From contig NZ_CALKTC010000055.1 in the NCBI RefSeq assembly GCF_937996225.1, positions 1 through 64,000 of the forward strand: DNA of 64,000 nt. Direction: 5' to 3'. How positions within the stretch are numbered: the stretch's first letter is position 1; every line of letters starts with the position of its first letter. This DNA is from an uncultured Campylobacter sp. GTDB lineage: Bacteria > Campylobacterota > Campylobacteria > Campylobacterales > Campylobacteraceae. The notes beneath the pieces are model-generated. The model was not told the DNA's origin. It saw nothing but the letters and a program-made list of their open reading frames with translations, and searched no databases. Below are positions 59,189 to 64,000 of this stretch, one piece after another. Made by a program: the position numbers and the translations under genes.

Positions 59189-59785
59189 ATGAAAAAGACG
59201 GTAATGGCACTATGCGCATTTGCGATCACTACGGCATTTGGTATATCGGATAGCGATTACAATAAATTTGACACACTGGATGAGAGCGGAAGATATAAAG
59301 AGGCTTTGGCATTCCTCAAGCCTTTAGCCGAGGCGGGCGACGGTAGGGCTACTACGCTCATAGGCTATCTTTATGAGGTTAGATTTGATAGCTACGGCGA
59401 AGGGATAAAGTGGTATAAAAAGGGTATGGAGCTAAACGATAGCCTCGCTTATAAGAATATGGGTTGGATCTACTATCTAATGAGGGATTATAAACTAGCC
59501 GCTAAGACATATGAAAAAGCAAGCGATTTAGGCAACGTACAGGCCGATGCGATGATAGGTAACATGTATCTAAACGGGATATATTATACAAGGGATTATA
59601 AAAAGGCTCTCGTATATATACAAAGAGCCGCCGAAAAAAATAATGCGCAGGCTCTAACCGATCTAGCCATATGCTACGAGAACAGCTACGGCGTCGCAAG
59701 GGATCTAAATAAAGCCAGAGAGCTCTATAGACGCGGAGCTGCCGGCGGTAACGAATACGCCCAAAAAGCGCTAGGTAGGCTATAG
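59189..59785 (+). CDS. Periplasmic Sel1-repeat protein
   Basis: 198 residues with a signal peptide (MKKTVMALCAFAITTAFG) and about five Sel1/TPR-like repeats (GDGRATTLIGYLYE, LAYKNMGWIYYL, VQADAMIGNMYLNG, AQALTDLAICYENSYGVARDLNKARELYRRGAAGG). Unlike the protein at 3091 the repeats lack paired cysteines. It is directly coupled to the lipoprotein gene and ends in a hairpin. Confidence 0.8.
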   Translation: MKKTVMALCAFAITTAFGISDSDYNKFDTLDESGRYKEALAFLKPLAEAGDGRATTLIGYLYEVRFDSYGEGIKWYKKGMELNDSLAYKNMGWIYYLMRDYKLAAKTYEKASDLGNVQADAMIGNMYLNGIYYTRDYKKALVYIQRAAEKNNAQALTDLAICYENSYGVARDLNKARELYRRGAAGGNEYAQKALGRL

Positions 59786-59809
59786 TAAGAAACCTGCCGG
59801 TCTGCGATA

Positions 59810-59833
59810 GAGCGGTCCGAACAAGGACCGCTC
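59810..59833 (+). terminator. Perfect 9-bp hairpin after the Sel1 gene
   Basis: GAGCGGTCC (59810-59818) and GGACCGCTC (59825-59833) with a six-base loop, 25 bases after the stop. No T run follows, so termination may be inefficient or factor-dependent. Confidence 0.6.
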
Positions 59834-60301
59834 GGTGCAAATCGACAAACTATCTCGCACGATACCTCAAAGCGCCGCAAATTTCATGCTAGCACGCGAC
59901 AGGGCAGCTAAGTGAGCGAGACAAGGCGCAAATTTTACGCAAACAAGCCGCGCGAACCGAGCGCGAGACATAACGTATAGAATTTCAATGAGCCGCGGTG
60001 CGGGACACAGCGCATTGTTTCGAGCAAACAGCACGAGCCTTCGGCGTATAAATAATCTGAAAACGGCGCGGAATTTAAGCAGATACGGCGCCCACGGCAA
60101 ACAGAAATTTTAATAAGCGCTCGAAACGAAATTTCAAAGCGTCGCAAATCTCACGCGAGCGCGCGCCGCAGCGGCGTCTCAAAGTATCGTAAAATTCAGT
60201 CGCCTTAAAGTGCTGTAAAATTCCGCCGCCTCATGCCGCTTTGAAATTTTAAAATTTTTACAGTAAAATCGCCGCATCAATTTAAATTCCGAAGGATTTT
60301 C
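59834..60301. other. Intergenic, no gene supported
   Basis: About 470 bases of GC/AT mosaic with AAATTTC and CGCGAG words and no frame having a ribosome site. AAATTTTAAAATTTTT is at about 60243-60258, just upstream of the CDF gene. Confidence 0.5.
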
Positions 60302-61324
60302 ATGCGCTGTTTAGATAAAAATTTACGCCACGAACCGCTGCAAGAGACGCATTCGCACGAGCCTTTGAGCGATGCGGCGCACACAGGAGCGCACTCGCAC
60401 TGCCACTCGCACGGCGCCAAGGACGCAGATAAGCGCATGCTGCGCGCAAGCATCATCATCACGACGATCGCGATGATCATTCAGTTCGTCTATTCGATCA
60501 TCACGAACTCCTTGGCGCTATTAAGCGACACGCTGCATATGTTTTCGCACGTCTTTGCGCTAAGTCTTAGCTTTTTTGCGGTCTGGCTCAGCGAGAAAAA
60601 CGGCGGCGAGCAGCGCACGTTCGGCTTTTACCGCGCCGAGGTGATCGTCGCTTTTACAAATTCCGTCACGACGGCGATTTTCGTGGTCTTCATCCTCTAC
60701 GAGGCGGTGCAAAAGCTCGTAAATCCGCAGCCCATCGACGCAAAAACGCTGATCGTTATCGCCGTCTTCGGCCTTGCGGTCAATTGCATAACGGGCTTTT
60801 TGCTGCTTAAGGCTGACATGCACAACATCAACATAAAATCGAGCTTTTTACACATGATGAGCGACCTTCTAAGCTCCGTAGGCGTCGTCATCGGCGCGAT
60901 ATTTTTGTATTTTACGGGCGCCGTGTGGATCGATGCGGCGCTGGCGCTACTGATCACCTTCATGATCGGTAAATGGTCGTTCTCGCTCATCCGCCAAAGC
61001 ATCGAAATTTTACTCGAGAGCTCGCCGATACCGATCGAAGCGATACGCGAGCTGATCGCCGCGCAGGAGGGAGTTTTAGACGTGCACGATATCCACGTCA
61101 GCGAGATCACGCACAACATGTACGTCCTGACCGCACACATCGTGATCTCGCCGCACGATCTGATAAAATTTCAAAGCCTGATCGCGACGCTTAACGACGA
61201 GCTGCTGCGTAAATTTAAGATCGGACACTGCACCTTCCAGCCCGAATGGCGCGAGCTTTGGCGCGTCTGCGATACGAAAAGCGCGATTTTTGGCGGATCT
61301 GCGGCGGCCTGCTTCGATAGGTAG
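60302..61324 (+). CDS. Cation diffusion facilitator metal exporter
   Basis: 340 residues. The N-terminus is His-rich (HSHEPL, AHTGAHSHCHSHGAKDAD), then six transmembrane helices. Helix 2 reads NSLALLSDTLHMFSHVF, i.e. HxxxH where many zinc exporters have HxxxD; helix 5 has the normal HMMSD. The C-terminal cytoplasmic domain (about 235-315) shows LDVHDIHVSEITHNMYVLTAHIVI. It exports Zn, Co or similar. Ribosome site AAGGATT. Ends in a Cys/Ala tail. Confidence 0.9.
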   Translation: MRCLDKNLRHEPLQETHSHEPLSDAAHTGAHSHCHSHGAKDADKRMLRASIIITTIAMIIQFVYSIITNSLALLSDTLHMFSHVFALSLSFFAVWLSEKNGGEQRTFGFYRAEVIVAFTNSVTTAIFVVFILYEAVQKLVNPQPIDAKTLIVIAVFGLAVNCITGFLLLKADMHNINIKSSFLHMMSDLLSSVGVVIGAIFLYFTGAVWIDAALALLITFMIGKWSFSLIRQSIEILLESSPIPIEAIRELIAAQEGVLDVHDIHVSEITHNMYVLTAHIVISPHDLIKFQSLIATLNDELLRKFKIGHCTFQPEWRELWRVCDTKSAIFGGSAAACFDR

Positions 61325-61916
61325 CGCATCAGACGACCTGCGGCGGAGTAATTTGATCTAGGCTGCAATGGGCGCGATGAGATAAAATTTGCCCTAGGCG
61401 GCGGGATAAAATTCCGACCTCGGCGCTGCAGCGATCTGCGATGCGGTTAAATTTTACTCTACGCCGCAATGATAATATTACGGCGCAGCAAATTTGATCT
61501 CGGCGCAGAGACTTAACGACGGGATAAAATTCCAATCTAGCACCGCGGATACGGCTAAATTTTAAGCCACACGAATATAGGGTCGGCTCGCTCGTGCGCG
61601 CATCGCCGAACATATCGCGCTAAATTTTAAGTCATGCGCGACACGGGGTGCGTAGGCTGCGTGATAGTTTATGCCGCGATGATTTGTACTAAGACGATTT
61701 CTCGGCGCGGTAAAATTTCAACCTCGGCGCTGCGACGATCTGCGGCGCAAACCAAACGTGGGCGCGGTAAAATTTCGTGCTGCGCTGCGATATCTAGCGG
61801 AAAGAAGCGAGCATGGCGCGTAAATTTTGCCTAGCCGCGGCAGAGCAAAGCGCTCAATCGCACCACGAGATATGCCGCAAAGGCGCGGGTAAATTTCATT
61901 TCATTCGCGCAAGGAC
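61325..61916. repeat. Degenerate dispersed repeat region
   Basis: No gene supported. A unit of about 40 bases recurs, for example at 61405-61445 and 61709-61750 (ATAAAATTCCGACCTCGGCG versus GTAAAATTTCAACCTCGGCG, then CTGC-CGATCTGCG), with partial copies between. Spacing is irregular. Confidence 0.6.
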
Positions 61917-62085
61917 GCTTATCCATGCAGAGCGTGCCTCGTCTGCATAAAACGCGCGCTGTCCGCCAAAAAAACTGGCACTTTATCTGCAAAAAATGCA
62001 CTCCGTCCGTCAAAACCGGCGCCTCGTCTGCACGAAGTGTGTTTCGTCTGCGCAAAACGCGAGCTGTCCGCCAAAAAGGAGCACT
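61917..62085 (+). repeat. 20-bp degenerate tandem repeat, eight copies
   Basis: Core GTCTGC or GTCCGC/T occurs at about 61921, 61941, 61961, 61985, 62005, 62026, 62046 and 62066, giving steps of 20, 20, 24, 20, 21, 20 and 20. Consensus unit CGCCTCGTCTGCNCAAAACG. The array lies 75 bases upstream of the membrane protein gene at 62159. Confidence 0.75.
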
Positions 62086-62158
62086 CGCGCTTTAGCACGC
62101 GTCTAATCGCGCGATCGCGCCGCAGAGCAGATGCGGGCAAATTTTAAAAGTAGAGAAA

Positions 62159-62752
62159 ATGGAGAAAATTTTAAAAAGAGCGAAGCTGCAAGGCGCGCTC
62201 GGTGCGATATATATTTTGGCTGCGGGCACGACGTATTTTATAAAGGGCGAGCCGGAGCTTTTAAAGATAGTGCGGGTGCTCGCGTGGCTTCTTGCCTTCG
62301 TCTTTCTCTACTACGCGATCGCAAACGTCCAAAGGCTCTCGGGCTCGAACGTCTTTACGATCTTCAAATACACTTACAACGCCGTGCTTTTGGCGCTGCT
62401 ATGCAGCATAGCTCTTTATGTGATAGACAAATCCTTCTTGGACTTGATCGATATCGGCATGCCATTTTTACTGCTCGGCGTCGCGATAGCGTGGATAATC
62501 ATAAATTTTAAATTGCGCGCCGATACGGGCTGCGTGTTTTTCGCCGTGTACGCCGTGCTGCTCGCTACCAAAGTCGCTGCAAACTTCCTCCACGGCATGC
62601 TTGGAGTACTAACCCCGGCCCTCATAACGAGTGGCGTCGTAAAATGCATCGGGGTAGCAAACGCGTTGTCGGAAATCGTCCTGCCCGCCGTACTGCTCGC
62701 CGCATGGCTCGGTATAAAGAGCTTCCAAAGCTCGCAGGATCCATGGCGCTAG
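62159..62752 (+). CDS. Integral membrane protein of unknown function
   Basis: 197 residues with about six hydrophobic segments (LGAIYILAAGTTYF, VLAWLLAFVFLYYAIA, YNAVLLALLCSIALYVI, IGMPFLLLGVAIAWIIIN, CVFFAVYAVLLATKVAANF, LSEIVLPAVLLAAWLGIKSF). No family recognised. The ribosome site is weak (AGAGAAA). Downstream of the 20-bp array, which may influence its expression. Confidence 0.65.
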   Translation: MEKILKRAKLQGALGAIYILAAGTTYFIKGEPELLKIVRVLAWLLAFVFLYYAIANVQRLSGSNVFTIFKYTYNAVLLALLCSIALYVIDKSFLDLIDIGMPFLLLGVAIAWIIINFKLRADTGCVFFAVYAVLLATKVAANFLHGMLGVLTPALITSGVVKCIGVANALSEIVLPAVLLAAWLGIKSFQSSQDPWR

Positions 62753-63105
62753 ACGTGCTGGATCGCGGCATTAAATTTAAACGCGCCGTGCCGTAGCGAT
62801 AGGCGCTATTTGGACTAAACATGCCGCTTTGAGGTGCGGCGGTCGTAGAAGCCGTAGAAAAGTAAAAATTTTAACAGAAGCGGTATGCGGCGCAAAAAAT
62901 GCAAATTTAAACAAAACGGCTCCGCGCCGCAAAAGCCACGGCGCAGAGCCGGAGGTTAAGATTAAGGGGATTCAAAACCAAGGCTAAATTTAGCGAAGTC
63001 CAAGCCTGAGGCTAAAATCAGCAAAATAAAAAGCTAAATTTAGCAAAGCTCGAAATAAAGCCGGCAAGCCTAGGGTTAGATCAACGTAAAGTAGCCCGAG
63101 CGAGA
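62753..63105. other. Intergenic between convergent genes
   Basis: 353 bases. GCTAAATTTAGC-like words occur three times (62984, 63033 and nearby) as degenerate repeats. No gene or clear terminator. Confidence 0.5.
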
Positions 63106-63891
63106 CTATTTATCCTCCAAGACCTTGCTCTTCCACTTCGATGATTTCTCCTCGCCTTTTGACATATCTTTGGAAAATTCCGAAATCGCTTCAAAATTTC
63201 TCTGCACGCCGTCGCTAGAGTTTTTGTATTTTACGGCGTTGGATTTTTTGATGCCGAGATTGCCCGCTTCGTCCGCAGCGTCGATATTCGCGCCTAAAAA
63301 TATAAATTCCCATCCATTTTCATTTTGCTTTTGCGTTATCATTTTTTTGATCTGCGCTTTGGAGTATTCGCGGCTTGAGTTCTCCATCCCGTCGGTGATG
63401 ATGACGAAAAGCACGCGGTTGTCCGCAGCGTCGATCCCATCTACCTTTTGTATGCGATTGATCGTATCGCCCACGGCATCGAGCAGCGCGGTATTGCCGC
63501 CTGCGACATATTGCTTAGAGGTGAGTTTCTTCACCTTTTTCAGATCGGTGCGGTCGTGGATGACGTTAAAATTCGTATCGAAAAGCACAGTCGTGACGTT
63601 TGCATTGACGCCCAGCTTTTTTTGCTCCTCGATCATCGAGTTAAAGCCGCCTATCGTATCACTCTCAAGCCCGCTCATCGAGCCCGATTTATCGAGCATC
63701 AGCACCAGCTCCAGGTGCTTTAGCGGCTTGCAGATATATTTTACGCTGCGCTCCGGACATACGGGCTCCGCAGCCTCGGCGCACGACTTCGTAGCGACTG
63801 TGCCGACCTCGCACTTAGCGTCTTTTGCAAATGCATCCTGTGCAAAAGCCGCGCCCAGAAGCATCGCCAAGGCTAAAACGATCTTTTTCAT
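63106..63891 (-). CDS. Secreted von Willebrand factor A domain protein
   Basis: 261 residues, signal peptide MKKIVLALAMLLGAAFAQ. Four cysteines in the first 55 residues. The VWA domain has a complete MIDAS: DKSGSMSG (Asp67, Ser69, Ser71), GGNTALLDA (Thr) and ITDGMENSS (Asp). It binds a divalent metal and probably a protein ligand. Resembles phage-tellurite-like VWA proteins (TerY-type). The C-terminal 25 residues are Ser/Lys-rich. Start with AAAGGAG upstream; monocistronic. Confidence 0.85.
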   Translation of the reverse strand: MKKIVLALAMLLGAAFAQDAFAKDAKCEVGTVATKSCAEAAEPVCPERSVKYICKPLKHLELVLMLDKSGSMSGLESDTIGGFNSMIEEQKKLGVNANVTTVLFDTNFNVIHDRTDLKKVKKLTSKQYVAGGNTALLDAVGDTINRIQKVDGIDAADNRVLFVIITDGMENSSREYSKAQIKKMITQKQNENGWEFIFLGANIDAADEAGNLGIKKSNAVKYKNSSDGVQRNFEAISEFSKDMSKGEEKSSKWKSKVLEDK

Positions 63892-64000
63892 AAACTCTCC
63901 TTTGGATAAATTTCGCGCAATTATAGCATTTTTAAGAAATTTAAAAAACGTTTTATTGAAATTTAATCGTAAAATTTAGAAGCGCGATTCGGTTAAATTT

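Noticed and set aside
61917..62085. Possible CRISPR array
   Set aside because: The units are 20 bases with no unique spacers between them and the repeats are too degenerate; no cas gene is nearby. It is a tandem repeat.
63125..63979. 284-codon frame on the plus strand over the VWA gene
   Set aside because: Antisense to a gene with signal peptide and full MIDAS. The protein is Ser/Phe/Leu-rich without motifs, as expected for a shadow frame.

Overview
The window looks like chromosomal DNA of a Campylobacter species (Campylobacterota). The evidence is gene order shared with C. jejuni as I recall it (fba plus a MotA-like/OmpA-like pair; nadE/lpxK/thrC/kdsB; ligA-tlyA-ribF-cmoA), a G10 contingency tract in front of a gene, and family-typical proteins. 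The fairly GC-rich coding DNA and the formate hydrogenlyase locus point to the oral/anaerobic group (gracilis/rectus/showae/concisus type) rather than C. jejuni; the species cannot be fixed from sequence reading alone. Intergenic DNA is packed with AT palindromes of the form AAATTTTAAAATTT, and similar DNA appears as extra segments inside several conserved enzymes.

Layout. 1-2743: end of fba and a proton-channel/OmpA-like stator pair. 3-20 kb: mostly minus-strand accessory genes for secreted proteins and lipoproteins (an 11-repeat Cys-rich Sel1 protein, two W-repeat paralogues, two transglutaminase-like paralogues, a NADAR protein and several unknowns), with hisD and an SMR exporter among them; one gene here (10619-11162) is frameshifted. 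20.4-36.4 kb: a housekeeping block on the plus strand: cmoB, nadE, a DegT-fold protein without its PLP lysine, lpxK, argB, thrC, kdsB, ligA, tlyA, a lipocalin, ribF and cmoA. cmoA and cmoB together make the cmo5U34 tRNA modification. 36.6-40 kb: a probably phase-variable membrane protein, rpsO, and an Rrf2 regulator/DHH phosphoesterase/small protein operon. 41-42.2 kb: an orphan TakP-like TRAP binding protein.

43.1-57.1 kb is the metabolic centrepiece: a formate hydrogenlyase locus. A selenocysteine formate dehydrogenase (fdhF, minus strand, with a visible SECIS hairpin) is divergent from hyfA-hyfB-hyfC-hyfE-hyfF-hyfG-hyfH-hyfI-hycH-hycI-focA, which ends in a clear terminator and is followed by a Crp/Fnr-type regulator on the other strand. 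Formate would enter or leave through FocA, be oxidised by FdhF, and the electrons would pass through HyfA/H/I to the NiFe site of HyfG, with the membrane arm HyfB/C/E/F possibly pumping ions. A 5-N6-5 dyad centred at about -41.5 of the inferred hyfA promoter is a candidate operator for the regulator.

57.4-64 kb: a methyltransferase, a small lipoprotein/Sel1 pair with a textbook promoter, a CDF metal exporter, a membrane protein preceded by an eight-copy 20-bp tandem repeat, and a secreted VWA protein. I saw no tRNA or rRNA gene, CRISPR array, insertion sequence or prophage.
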